NCBI RefSeq assembly: GCF_002924445.1
Contig: NZ_PIGG01000010.1
Location: 142,987-206,986, forward strand
Direction of reading: 5' to 3'
Length of the DNA: 64,000 bases
From: Minwuia thermotolerans
GTDB lineage: Bacteria; Pseudomonadota; Alphaproteobacteria; Minwuiales; Minwuiaceae
Positions 27,797 to 36,184 of the stretch are shown in pieces. Below the pieces are notes generated by a model that saw only the letters and a program-made list of their open reading frames with translations, was not told the origin of the DNA and did not search any database. Position numbers and translations under genes: made by a program. The first letter of the stretch is position 1, and each line of letters opens with the position of its first letter.

Positions 27797-28972
27797 TCAC
27801 GCCGCCATGTTCAGCAACTCGATCACGTCGCCGGCCCCGTTCACCTTGCGCGGATTGGTGTGCAGCCAGCGGTCATGCAGGCTGTTGCGGGCGATCAGGT
27901 CGAACTGGTCGGGCCCGACACCCGCCGCAGCAAGGCTGCGCGGCATGCCCAGCCCATCGATGAAGCGATGCAGGACATCCGCCGCCGTCTCGCCCGGTTT
28001 GCCGAAGGCTTCCGACACGATCTTCTGGCGCTCGGCGTGTTCCGGAACCTCAGCGTTCCAGCGCAGCACGGAGGGCAGCATGATGCAGCTCGTATAACCA
28101 TGCGGCACGTCGCAGGTGCCGCCCAGGATATGGCCGATGGCGTGGCTGGCGCCCATGGGCACGCCGGCGATCACCGGCGTCATGGACAGCCAGGCGCCGA
28201 TCAGGCAATCCAGCCGCGCCGCCATGTCGGCCGGATCGGCCTTCACCAGCGGCAGTCCGCGCGAGAGCAGGCGCAGGGCGTGCAGCGCATCGGCGTCACA
28301 GTAGTCGTTGGTGTTCGGGCTGCAGAGCGCTTCTACCGCGTGATCCACCGCCCGGATGCCGGTCGAGAGCCAGACCCATTCCGGCGTGTGCGCAGTCGGC
28401 GCCGGATCGAGGACGACCGAGACCGGGACCAGCGAAGGATGGCGGTAGCCCTGCTTCACCTTGATGCGGGGATCCGTACAGCCGCCCAGCGGATTGAACT
28501 CGCCGCCCGACAGTGTCGTCGGCACGCTGATCTGGCGCACGCGCGCCGCGCGCAGTTCCGGTATCTGCGTACGGCCGTCCTCGGTGGTGCGGATGCAGTA
28601 GTCGTCCAGTTCGGCCATGTCGGTGACGCCGTGCTCCAGGCATACCTGCATGACCTTGCCGGCGTCGGTGACCGAGCCGCCGCCGAAGGTGACCAGCAGA
28701 TCGGCTCCGGCCTCGCGGGCCGCGTTCGCCGCTTCCACCACTGCGTCCCGCGGCGTGTGGGGCGGAATCCCGGAGAATCGGCCCGCATAGGAGTCGCCCA
28801 GCGCCGCGGCCATCCGGTCGACCTCGTCGGTGGTCTCGTTCATCGTCCGGCCGGCCAGGATGAACACCTTCTGCTTGCCAAGGCGCGCCGCCTCGGCTGC
28901 CACGGCCTCCGCCGCCGGCGAACCGAACAGCACCTGCTCCATCTCCGTGAACCTGATCGCGCCGCGTTTCAT
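27797..28972 (-). CDS. Iron-containing alcohol dehydrogenase / maleylacetate reductase-like
   Basis: A 391-residue group III dehydrogenase. The NAD-binding GGGS motif is in TFGGGSVTDAGK (near residue 100). Metal ligands fit D and H in RAVDHAVEAL and histidines in GASHAIGHILGGTCDVPHG (near 265-280). The pattern TLSGGEFN and the overall length resemble maleylacetate reductases, which act in chloroaromatic and resorcinol degradation, but general alcohol dehydrogenases look alike. The start at 28972 has GGGGAGG eight bases upstream. It lies 97 bases after the TRAP large permease gene and before a MarR regulator, so a role in using the imported acid is plausible. Confidence 0.85.
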   Translation of the reverse strand: MKRGAIRFTEMEQVLFGSPAAEAVAAEAARLGKQKVFILAGRTMNETTDEVDRMAAALGDSYAGRFSGIPPHTPRDAVVEAANAAREAGADLLVTFGGGSVTDAGKVMQVCLEHGVTDMAELDDYCIRTTEDGRTQIPELRAARVRQISVPTTLSGGEFNPLGGCTDPRIKVKQGYRHPSLVPVSVVLDPAPTAHTPEWVWLSTGIRAVDHAVEALCSPNTNDYCDADALHALRLLSRGLPLVKADPADMAARLDCLIGAWLSMTPVIAGVPMGASHAIGHILGGTCDVPHGYTSCIMLPSVLRWNAEVPEHAERQKIVSEAFGKPGETAADVLHRFIDGLGMPRSLAAAGVGPDQFDLIARNSLHDRWLHTNPRKVNGAGDVIELLNMAA

Positions 28973-29069
28973 CGCCGCCGCCTCCCCTGGCCATTGCCTG
29001 CCGTCCAGTCTGGCGCACCTCGGCGGCCCGGGCCATCGCGGATATCCGCGATAGTCCGGGCCCCGGTGA

Positions 29070-31733
29070 TCAGAAGTGCAGCGAGAAGTCGCGGTGGCTT
29101 GCGTTGCAGGACGCCATGAACAAGGCCTGATCACGCGAGAGCTGCGTCTGCGTTCTTGCGCCGAGCGTACCCTCGATGGCGTCGAGATAAGCGGCGATCT
29201 CGTCGCGCAGCGCCTTCTCGGCGGTATCGCGCCAGCCTGCCTGCTGCTCGAAAGCGGCGACGGCCTGCTGATGAAGCTCCAGCGCCGCGGCCCGGTCGGG
29301 CTCGTTGCCCCGGCGCGCCCGCAGCTCGCGCTTGGCCTTGTAGAGCAGATCCTTGACCTCGTCCGCACCGGCCACGTCCCGGAAGGCCCGCTCGACCTCC
29401 TCTATCCGCTCCATCGCCACCTCAGGCTCGGCTGTCTCGATGACAGCGGGGAGCGCATCCAGGTCGTCCCGCAGCGCGCCAAACGCTTCATTGGCGTCAA
29501 GAACCGCCAGGACGGAAGCAGCATCCTCATAGGCCTTGTCGGCCGCCCGGCGATAGGTATTCCGGGCATCGTCCTCGGCCTTGGTCAGCTTGCTGAACTC
29601 GCCGTAGACCTGCTTCCACTCAGAGGGGATTTCGCCCTGAAGACGTTCAACCTCCGCCAGAAGCGCATCAAGGCGCTGCTCGAGCTCGCGCCGCCGTTCG
29701 GGCGTGGCCTCGTCGCTCAGCCGGTTGATCTGCGTCTGCAGCGTGTCGGCCTCATCGCGCAGTTCCCGCACGTCCTTCTGGATCCGCCGCACCTGCTGCA
29801 GCATCGGCCGGTAGTCGTCGGCCGATGCTTCCACCGCGGCCTCGGCCTCGAAGGCAGCCTCAAGGGCCGGCAGCGCCGTCGCGGCGCTGTCCACCGCGCC
29901 GTCGAACCGCCGCGCGAGATCACGTGGCAGGGGCGACAGGTCGAGTCCCTGGGCGCGTTGGATCGCCTGGGCGATCGAGGGGTCCCTTTCGATCTGCCGG
30001 GCCACGTACTCTTCCAGGCAGAACTGGAGCTTCGGATTGCGCGGCGGCGGCGAGGTGTCGGACAGGAAACTCACCCGGCTCGGCAGGTAGTTCACCAAGG
30101 GCGGGTAGGCGCCCACGATACCAAGCGCGATCAGCTGCAGGGAAATGAAGGCAATGACGCCCTTGTACATCTGCACCGTCTTGACGACCGCCGGCGCGAC
30201 GCCGCGGAGATAGAAAAGCGCGAAGCCGAAGGGCGGCGTCAGGAACGAGGTCTGGATGTTCAGACCGATCATGACGCCCAGCCAGACGGCCGTGATGTTC
30301 GCCTCGGGATCCGCCAGCAGGATCGGGGCGACGATCGGCACCACCACCACGGCGATCTCGATGAAATCGAGGAAGAAGCCGAGAATGAAGATCACCGCCA
30401 TGACGATGATGAACTGGGTCCAGAAGCCGCCCGGCAGCGAGTTCAGGAAGTCCCGCACCAGGTCCTCGCCGCCGAAGGCGCGGAAGGCCGCGGTCAGCAT
30501 CGCCGCGCCCAGCAGGATGATGAAGACCAGCGAGGTCGTCTTCGCCGTCTCCAGCATCACGCCCTGCAGCGTGTTCTCGATCCGCAGGACGCGCACGCCG
30601 CTCCAGATCAGAGCGACGATCAGCATGACGGCGCCCACTGCGCCGATTGCGATGCCGAGGCTGTCGTCGGCCGTGTCGACCGCTTTCACGTTCATCTCGA
30701 AATTGGCCAGCGCGAAACCGATGATCCCGAGCGCCGCGAGCGCCATGATCGCCGGCGCATAGGTCATCTTCCCGCTGTCGGAGAGGCGGTAGCCGGCCAT
30801 GATCAACGCGCCGGCGGCGCCGATGGCGCCGGCCTGGTTGACGGTCGCGATGCCGGTGATGATGGAACCCAGCACGAGGAAGATCAGCGCCAGCGGCGGC
30901 ACCAGGGTCAGGATGACCTTGCGCCAGAAGGCGGCGTCGAACTTCTCCCCGGAGTGGATCGCCGGCGCGTTCTTCGGGCGCAGCACGGCGAAGATCAGGA
31001 TATAGGCCATGTAGAGGCCCACCAGCACAAGACCGGGGACGAAAGCGCCGAGGAACATCTCGCCCGCACTCGTCGACGAGACGCCGAAGACCGACGGCAT
31101 GGTCAGTTCGCCCGTCGCTTCCTTGTAGAGCTCCTTGCGCAGCGTACCGGCCTGGTCAGTGGCGGAGGCAAGCTGGTCGGCCAGAATGATCAGCACGATC
31201 GAAGGCGGGATGATCTGTCCCAGCGTACCAGACGCCGCAATGGTGCCCGTGGCCAGCGACGGCGAGTAGTTGTTGCGGAGCATCGCCGGCAGCGAAATGA
31301 GCCCCATCGCCACCACCGTTGCGCCGACGATCCCTGTCGTAGCAGCCAGCAGCGCGCCGACGAATACCACCGAAATACCGAGGCCGCCGGGTACAGGGCC
31401 GAACAGCTGCGCCATGGTGACCAGCAGATCCTCGGCGATCTTCGACCGCTGCAGCATGATGCCCATGAAGATGAACAGCGGAATCGCTATCAGCGTGTCG
31501 CGTTCGACTTCCCAGTATACGCCGCGCAGGTTGGTGACGCCGGCTGAGAGCCACTGCGACGGCCCGCCTGAATGGAAGTAGGCGTCCATGTTGCCGGCGA
31601 ACAGATAGCCGGTGGCGGCGGCGAGGCCGATGCTGAGAATGGCAGCGCCTGGCAGAGCGAACGCGACCGGATAGCCCGAACCCAGGGCGAAGGCCATGAT
31701 CAGGACCAGGACGGCGAGGAAGAAGAGCTCCAT
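29070..31733 (-). CDS. TRAP transporter large permease (DctM) with long C-terminal coiled-coil extension
   Basis: Residues 1 to about 555 are a DctM-type permease, the ion-driven transport subunit of a tripartite importer. It has ASGTLGQIIPPSIVLIILADQL near 167-187 and IQTSFLTPPFGFALFYL near 493-509, plus an insertion with extra helices around 300-385. After LPSRVSFLSDT a hydrophilic extension of about 330 residues follows. It is rich in Glu, Arg, Ala and Leu with heptad-like patterning, strongest at about 640-735, and ends in SCNASHRDFSLHF. Normal DctM proteins have about 430 residues, so this is an unusual fusion. Function of the extension is unknown. It is 11 bases after the small permease gene. 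Confidence 0.9.
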   Translation of the reverse strand: MELFFLAVLVLIMAFALGSGYPVAFALPGAAILSIGLAAATGYLFAGNMDAYFHSGGPSQWLSAGVTNLRGVYWEVERDTLIAIPLFIFMGIMLQRSKIAEDLLVTMAQLFGPVPGGLGISVVFVGALLAATTGIVGATVVAMGLISLPAMLRNNYSPSLATGTIAASGTLGQIIPPSIVLIILADQLASATDQAGTLRKELYKEATGELTMPSVFGVSSTSAGEMFLGAFVPGLVLVGLYMAYILIFAVLRPKNAPAIHSGEKFDAAFWRKVILTLVPPLALIFLVLGSIITGIATVNQAGAIGAAGALIMAGYRLSDSGKMTYAPAIMALAALGIIGFALANFEMNVKAVDTADDSLGIAIGAVGAVMLIVALIWSGVRVLRIENTLQGVMLETAKTTSLVFIILLGAAMLTAAFRAFGGEDLVRDFLNSLPGGFWTQFIIVMAVIFILGFFLDFIEIAVVVVPIVAPILLADPEANITAVWLGVMIGLNIQTSFLTPPFGFALFYLRGVAPAVVKTVQMYKGVIAFISLQLIALGIVGAYPPLVNYLPSRVSFLSDTSPPPRNPKLQFCLEEYVARQIERDPSIAQAIQRAQGLDLSPLPRDLARRFDGAVDSAATALPALEAAFEAEAAVEASADDYRPMLQQVRRIQKDVRELRDEADTLQTQINRLSDEATPERRRELEQRLDALLAEVERLQGEIPSEWKQVYGEFSKLTKAEDDARNTYRRAADKAYEDAASVLAVLDANEAFGALRDDLDALPAVIETAEPEVAMERIEEVERAFRDVAGADEVKDLLYKAKRELRARRGNEPDRAAALELHQQAVAAFEQQAGWRDTAEKALRDEIAAYLDAIEGTLGARTQTQLSRDQALFMASCNASHRDFSLHF

Positions 31734-31744
31734 CTTTCAGGCCC

Positions 31745-32740
31745 TCACTGGGTCACGGGCTCGTGCTCGCGATGGCCGGGCTCGTCCCGGCGATCCGCGA
31801 TCGCTTCGAAGAAATAGCTGACGAACTGGATCAGCATGGTGATAGCGAAGATGCCGATGAATGCGGCCATGTGATACTTGATGTACATACCGACGGGCCC
31901 GCTCGCGGAGATTTCCATGTTGGCTACGGAGCTGTTGATGATCGAGCGTGGACCGTCAAAGCCGATATCGATGATCACCCATGCGGTCGTCGCGCCCAGC
32001 AGCAGCGAGCCGACCGCGTTCACGACTCCGCGCGTGCGCGTGCTGAAGCCCGAATAAAGCACGTCGACACGGACATGGCCTTCATCGAACAGCGTGTAGG
32101 CCGAAGCGAAGAGGAACAGCGCTGCGTACCAGTAGCGCACCAGATCCCCCATCAGCGCCTGTTCGTAGGAGAAGACGAAGCGCGAGATGACGATGATCAG
32201 TTCGGCCGCGACGATCAGCAACGCCAGCCAGGTGAAACCCAGCGTGCGCGTGAATGCGGCGATGATCAGGCCGGCGATCAGCAGCGGAATATGGATGTAG
32301 TTGCCGACGAAACTTGCCCGGCCGAGCTCACGGACCGCATCCTCTCCCATGAAGAGACCGAGCAGGTTCTCCACGCGCATGAAGGCGATCGTGGCGTCGG
32401 CGACACCGACCAGCAGCACGATCCAGAAACAGGCGCGTACCAGATAGAGATTGAAACGGTGGATGGTATCGGACTCCCGCCGGAGCGCGCGGTTGGGCGT
32501 GCGCAGCACATAGCCGGCGGTCAGGGCCAGGGCGGCAGCGTATATCAACAGCTGTACCCAGGCCAGTGCGCCGCCGCCCGCGAAGGCGGCAGTCATGCCG
32601 GGAAAGTCGAAGGCGACCATCAGGACGTTTTCGATCAGGAATGCGGCGAGGATGCTTAGCATGGACCAGCCGAAGATGCGCACGATCGGCGCCGGCCGGC
32701 CGAACTCCGGGATACCCGCATTGTCACTGGTGCTTGCCAT
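31745..32740 (-). CDS. TRAP transporter small permease (DctQ), extended form
   Basis: A 331-residue membrane protein. The recognisable DctQ core is in the C-terminal half, about residues 195-310: FSYEQALMGDLVRYWYAALFLFASAYTLFDEGHVRVDVLYSGFS, with the typical HVRVD. It is preceded by about four or five extra membrane helices, making it roughly twice the usual size. It lies between the binding-protein gene and the large permease, with 11 bases to the latter. It would form the membrane complex with DctM. Confidence 0.88.
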   Translation of the reverse strand: MASTSDNAGIPEFGRPAPIVRIFGWSMLSILAAFLIENVLMVAFDFPGMTAAFAGGGALAWVQLLIYAAALALTAGYVLRTPNRALRRESDTIHRFNLYLVRACFWIVLLVGVADATIAFMRVENLLGLFMGEDAVRELGRASFVGNYIHIPLLIAGLIIAAFTRTLGFTWLALLIVAAELIIVISRFVFSYEQALMGDLVRYWYAALFLFASAYTLFDEGHVRVDVLYSGFSTRTRGVVNAVGSLLLGATTAWVIIDIGFDGPRSIINSSVANMEISASGPVGMYIKYHMAAFIGIFAITMLIQFVSYFFEAIADRRDEPGHREHEPVTQ

Positions 32741-32827
32741 GGGCTTGCTGGTTCAGCCTCTCGAAGGATTCCGCCGTGCGGGCAATCCGGCGCCGCACCG
32801 GGTATTGGGATGGGTCGAAATCAGAAA

Positions 32828-32853
32828 AAGGGCGGAGCCTCGGCCCCGCCCTT
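32828..32853 (-). terminator. Intrinsic terminator-like hairpin after the TRAP binding-protein gene
   Basis: On the minus strand, AAGGGCGG pairs with CCGCCCTT (32846-32853 with 32828-32835). A GCC/GGC pair inside the loop could extend the stem, and a run of five U follows (plus-strand A at 32825-32829). It sits 20-50 bases after the TakP-like gene stop and before the permease gene. It is the best intrinsic terminator in the window and would set a high binding protein to permease ratio. Confidence 0.75.
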
Positions 32854-32874
32854 GTTCCTGTCGCCGTCCGGACC

Positions 32875-33963
32875 TCAGATCAGGCCCAGAACGCGGTTGC
32901 GCTGGTTCACGAAGGTGCCCTCCAGGGCAGCCATCGTGCCGCCGATCTCGCGCAGGCTCCTCTGGAACGCGTCGTCGATCTTCAGCGCCAGCGGCGAGTG
33001 ATCACGCACTTCCTGGAAGACCTCGGCCGAAGCTTCGCCGAAAGCATCCCAGACCTCGTCGGAGAAGGCGCGAACCTGGACGCCGTGCTCATTGACCAGC
33101 TTGGCCATGTATTCGCCGTTGCGGGCGCAGGCTTCCTCGAACTGGGCCGCATGCTCTTCCATGCAAGCCGCCTCGATGACTGCCTTCTCCCAGTCGGTCA
33201 GGCCGCCCCACCAGCTGGCGTTCATGCCGAAGGCCAGGCCGCCGCCCGGCTCGTGCATGCCGCCGGTGTAGTAGTACTTCGCGGCCTCGTAGAACTTCAT
33301 GAAGTAGTCGTTGTACGGACCGACCCATTCGGTCGCCTCGATCGCGCCGGACACCAGGTTTTCGTAGATCTGGCCGCCGGGCAGGGAGACCGTGGAGGCG
33401 CCCAGCTTGGACATCACGGAGCCGCCGAGGCCCGGAATGCGCATCTTCAGGCCCTTCAGGTCTTCAGGCGTCTGGATCTCCTTGTTGAACCAGCCGCCGG
33501 CCTGCGTGCCGGTCGCGCCGCAGGGCAGCGACTTGATGCCGAAGCCGCCCGACAATTCGTCCCACAGCTCCTGGCCGCCGGAGAACTTGATCCAGGCGTT
33601 CCACTCCACCGTGGTCATGCCGAACGGCACGGAGGTGAAGTAGGCCAGGCCCGGATGCTTGCCGACCCAGTAGTAGTCGGCGCCGATATAGGCCTGCGAG
33701 TTGCCTGACGCGACTTCGTCGAACACGTCGAACGCGCCGACGCGTTCGCCGGCGGCAAAGTATTCGACCTTGAAGTGGCCCTGAGACAACTCACCGATCC
33801 GCGCAGCCAGCCGCTGCGCGGAAACGCCAAGGCCCGGGAAGTCCCGGGGCCAGGTGGAAACGATGGTCAGGGTCTTGCCACCCTGCGCGATCGCCGGCGC
33901 GGATAGCGCGGCGGCGCCGACGCCAGCCATCGCGGCGCCCTTCAGAAATTTGCGACGTTCCAT
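32875..33963 (-). CDS. TRAP transporter solute-binding protein, TakP-like (DctP family)
   Basis: A 362-residue periplasmic binding protein. It begins MERRKFLKGAAMAGVGAAALSAPAIAQ, a twin-arginine-like signal (RRKFLKG). The mature part resembles TakP, a 2-oxoacid binder: DYYWVGKHPGLAYFTSVPFGMT, GGWFNKEIQTPEDLKGLKMRIPG with the ligand-binding arginine in MRIPG, and WVGPYNDYFMKFYEAAKYYY. The ATG at 33961-33963 has GGAGGGA about ten bases upstream; the longer open frame upstream is atypical. The ligand is probably an organic acid. It is the first gene of the importer, followed by a terminator-like hairpin and the permeases. Confidence 0.9.
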   Translation of the reverse strand: MERRKFLKGAAMAGVGAAALSAPAIAQGGKTLTIVSTWPRDFPGLGVSAQRLAARIGELSQGHFKVEYFAAGERVGAFDVFDEVASGNSQAYIGADYYWVGKHPGLAYFTSVPFGMTTVEWNAWIKFSGGQELWDELSGGFGIKSLPCGATGTQAGGWFNKEIQTPEDLKGLKMRIPGLGGSVMSKLGASTVSLPGGQIYENLVSGAIEATEWVGPYNDYFMKFYEAAKYYYTGGMHEPGGGLAFGMNASWWGGLTDWEKAVIEAACMEEHAAQFEEACARNGEYMAKLVNEHGVQVRAFSDEVWDAFGEASAEVFQEVRDHSPLALKIDDAFQRSLREIGGTMAALEGTFVNQRNRVLGLI

Positions 33964-34270
33964 CGACGTGGATCCCTCCGTGTAATCACTTGGTTCTTGT
34001 GCAGCATCCATGGGGATAGTTTCACGCCCACAAGAAATCTGCAGGCCCCAAATTGGCGGAAGTACCGGCAAGAATGCAAGCCTTTCGACGGTTAGCATCG
34101 GGAATCCAGCCTTTCCGCTGCGTCACCCGGGGCCGCTTGAGCCCCGCCGCCGGCCAAGCTAGCTTCGGCGCGTCGGAGGCGCCCTCTTCCGGCCCCACAT
34201 ATGCGTCGGGAGTACACACGCCATTTCCTACCGCCCTCAACGTCAGCCGCTGCTCAACGCCCCCAGGGCC
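33964..34270. other. Divergent intergenic region between the TRAP and rhomboid genes
   Basis: This stretch of about 300 bases separates the TakP-like gene (minus) from the rhomboid gene (plus). The left part should hold the TRAP promoter, but no convincing -35/-10 pair or repeat was seen. The right end (about 34163-34270) is open in the rhomboid frame. From about 34229 it encodes residues that look like a rhomboid N terminus, so some of it is probably coding. No RNA gene was recognised. Confidence 0.5.
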
Positions 34271-34840
34271 GTGGTCTGGCTCTGCGCCGGGCTGGTCCTG
34301 TTCCACGCGGTGCGCTTCATTCTGCCCGACGATGTCGACCGGTCGATCCAGCTGCACCTCGCTCTCGTGCCCCGGTTGTGGGACCAGGGCGAACCGTTCT
34401 ACTGGACGCTGCTCACCTATGCCCTGCTGCACGGGGATTTCCTGCACGTCCTGATCAACGCCGCCATGACGCTCGCCATCGGCTCGGCCGTGGCCCGCCT
34501 GGTCGGCAGCGGCACGTTCCTGGCCATCTACGCGCTCAGCATCGTCGGCGGCGGCCTCGCCATCTTCGTGCTCGCCCATGACAGCGTGACGATTGGCGCG
34601 TCGGGCGGGGTATCGGGTCTGATCGGGGCAGCCGCCGTGCTGCTCTATCGCTTTCGGGACGTCGATCCCCGGGCGCAGTCAATGGCCGCGATGGTCGGGA
34701 TCGTGGTCATCCTCAACCTGGCGATGGCCTTCTCCGGCGGGACCGGGATCTCGTGGCAGGGCCATCTGGGCGGCCTGGCCGCCGGGCTGATCTACGGCTA
34801 TGCCGCCCGCCCCCGCAGCGGGCGCGGCCTCAGAAGCTGA
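34271..34840 (+). CDS. Rhomboid family intramembrane serine protease
   Basis: An integral membrane protease of about 190 residues with six hydrophobic segments. The catalytic pair is visible: serine in GASGGVSG (S111 of the GTG-started protein) and histidine in WQGHLGG (H165). The conserved HxxxN of helix 2 (H59, N63 in DFLHVLINAAM) is also present. It cleaves membrane-embedded substrates. The start is uncertain. The GTG at 34271 is the first ordinary start codon, but the frame is open back to a stop at 34160, and the residues before the GTG (QPLLNAPRA) look like a rhomboid N terminus. The true start may be a rare codon such as ATT at 34223, which has GGGAG ten bases upstream. It overlaps the PagL-like gene by 11 bases, tail to tail. 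Confidence 0.87.
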   Translation: MVWLCAGLVLFHAVRFILPDDVDRSIQLHLALVPRLWDQGEPFYWTLLTYALLHGDFLHVLINAAMTLAIGSAVARLVGSGTFLAIYALSIVGGGLAIFVLAHDSVTIGASGGVSGLIGAAAVLLYRFRDVDPRAQSMAAMVGIVVILNLAMAFSGGTGISWQGHLGGLAAGLIYGYAARPRSGRGLRS

Positions 34841-35339
34841 GCGGCAGCAGCACCGAGAAGGCGACCGATTCTGTGCCGGGGTTCTGACCCAGTCCGGCAT
34901 TGGAGATGTGGTTCAGGCTGACCGATGCGCGGATGCCGCTGTCGAAGCGCCAGCCCAACTCGATCTGGGAACGGAACTCCAGCGGATAGCCGAGATCGCG
35001 GCTATTGCCCTTCATGTAAATCCCGGGCGCAAAACTGGGCGAAACATAGAAATGCTCGCCCCAGAACAGCTCGGCATAGACGCCGGCGTAAATGTGGGCG
35101 GCGCGTTCGGTGTTCGCCATCACGCCGCCGAAGGGCTTCAGCCACCAGTCGTTGTTGGCTCGGAGCTCCAGCCGGCCCTCGAGGGACGGGAATTCCTGAC
35201 CGATGACATCGAAATAGCCGAGCGTCAGACCCAGCAGCGGCGCATCGGTGAAGCGTTCGGCCGCCCTGGCCGGCCCGGACAAGCCGACGATCAAACCGGC
35301 GCAAAGCGCGGCGACGCCGCCGATCAAACGCAAGCGCAT
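34830..35339 (-). CDS. PagL-like lipid A 3-O-deacylase (acyloxyacyl hydrolase family)
   Basis: A 169-residue outer-membrane beta-barrel enzyme with a signal peptide (cleavage after PARA, near residue 26). The PagL catalytic triad His-Ser-Glu is visible in LNHISNAGLGQNPGTES as H144, S146 and E157. The protein ends in a phenylalanine (LLPLSF), the usual outer-membrane insertion signal. It would remove the 3-O acyl chain from lipid A and so remodel the cell surface. GAGGG lies before the ATG. It is divergent from the SNase-like gene and overlaps the end of the rhomboid gene. Confidence 0.85.
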   Translation of the reverse strand: MRLRLIGGVAALCAGLIVGLSGPARAAERFTDAPLLGLTLGYFDVIGQEFPSLEGRLELRANNDWWLKPFGGVMANTERAAHIYAGVYAELFWGEHFYVSPSFAPGIYMKGNSRDLGYPLEFRSQIELGWRFDSGIRASVSLNHISNAGLGQNPGTESVAFSVLLPLSF

Positions 35340-35406
35340 TCGGAAAATTCCCTCATGACCCCTCCTTTTCTCTAATAGTGGGGCGCGTCAGGGAGGTAAA
35401 GCGCCA

Positions 35407-36183
35407 ATGCCCCGCCGGATGATCGCCCTCATGATCGGCCTGCTCGCGGCCCTGCCGGCTCTGGCCGGCGATCCCGGCGACCTGCCGGGCCGTGTCGGCG
35501 GCGCTGTCACGGAGGTCGTCGACGGTGACACGCTGTTCCTGGAGGACGGCACGGAAGTCCGGCTGGTCGGCATCCAGGCGCCGAAACTGCCGCTCGGCCG
35601 CGCCGGGTTCCGCAAATGGCCTCTGGCCGACGAGGCAAAAGCCACGCTGGAATCGCTGGTGGCGGGCCGGCGTTTCGACCTGCATTTCGGCGGCCGGCGC
35701 CTGGACCGACACGGCCGCAGCCTGGCCCATATGGTGACCGCGGACGGGTTCTGGCTGCAGGGCGAAATGCTGCGCCTGGGCATGGCGCGGGTCTATTCCT
35801 TCCCCGACAACCGCGCGCTGGTCGAAGAGATGCTGGCGCTGGAGCAGGTGGCGCGACAGGGGCGGTACGGTATCTGGTCCCATCCCTTCTACGCCGTCCG
35901 CTCGCCGGAAGAACTGGGTGGCAATATCGGCACCTTCCAGATCGTGAAAGGCATGATCGCCGACGCGGCCAGGGTCCGCGGTACGCTCTACCTGAACTTC
36001 GGCGCCGACTGGCGCGAGGATTTCACCGTGGCGATCGACCGCAGCGCCGGGCGCTTGTTCCCCGATACCACCCCCGCCATCTGGCGGGACAGGACAATCA
36101 GGGTCCGGGGCTGGGTCAGGTCGCGGAACGGCCCGATGATCGAGGCTTCGCATCCGGAACAGATCGAAATCGTGGGTGAATAG
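35407..36183 (+). CDS. SNase-fold (thermonuclease-like) secreted protein with altered active site
   Basis: A 258-residue protein with a signal peptide (MPRRMIALMIGLLAALPALA) and an N-terminal staphylococcal nuclease fold, about residues 30-150. VVDGDTLFLEDG gives the calcium Asp (D39/D41), and the arginines in VRLVGI (R52) and RHGRSL (R104) match SNase. However, the canonical GI-D-x-P-E is GI-Q-A-P-K (Q57, K60), so a calcium-binding Asp and the general-base Glu are replaced. Nuclease activity is doubtful. A C-terminal part of about 100 residues has no family I recognise. GGGAGG precedes the start. The next gene begins within two bases of its stop. Confidence 0.8.
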   Translation: MPRRMIALMIGLLAALPALAGDPGDLPGRVGGAVTEVVDGDTLFLEDGTEVRLVGIQAPKLPLGRAGFRKWPLADEAKATLESLVAGRRFDLHFGGRRLDRHGRSLAHMVTADGFWLQGEMLRLGMARVYSFPDNRALVEEMLALEQVARQGRYGIWSHPFYAVRSPEELGGNIGTFQIVKGMIADAARVRGTLYLNFGADWREDFTVAIDRSAGRLFPDTTPAIWRDRTIRVRGWVRSRNGPMIEASHPEQIEIVGE

Positions 36184-36184
36184 A

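Noticed and set aside
29076..31547. Open frame of over 800 codons opposite the TRAP large permease
   Set aside because: Its translation is a low-complexity mix of Arg, His, Asp and Gln, while the minus strand encodes a recognisable permease. The unusual tail of the permease is supported by its own amphipathic patterning, not by this frame.
34022..34579. Open frame on the minus strand overlapping the rhomboid gene
   Set aside because: The rhomboid on the plus strand has catalytic Ser and His motifs; the minus frame has no family and is charged low-complexity sequence.
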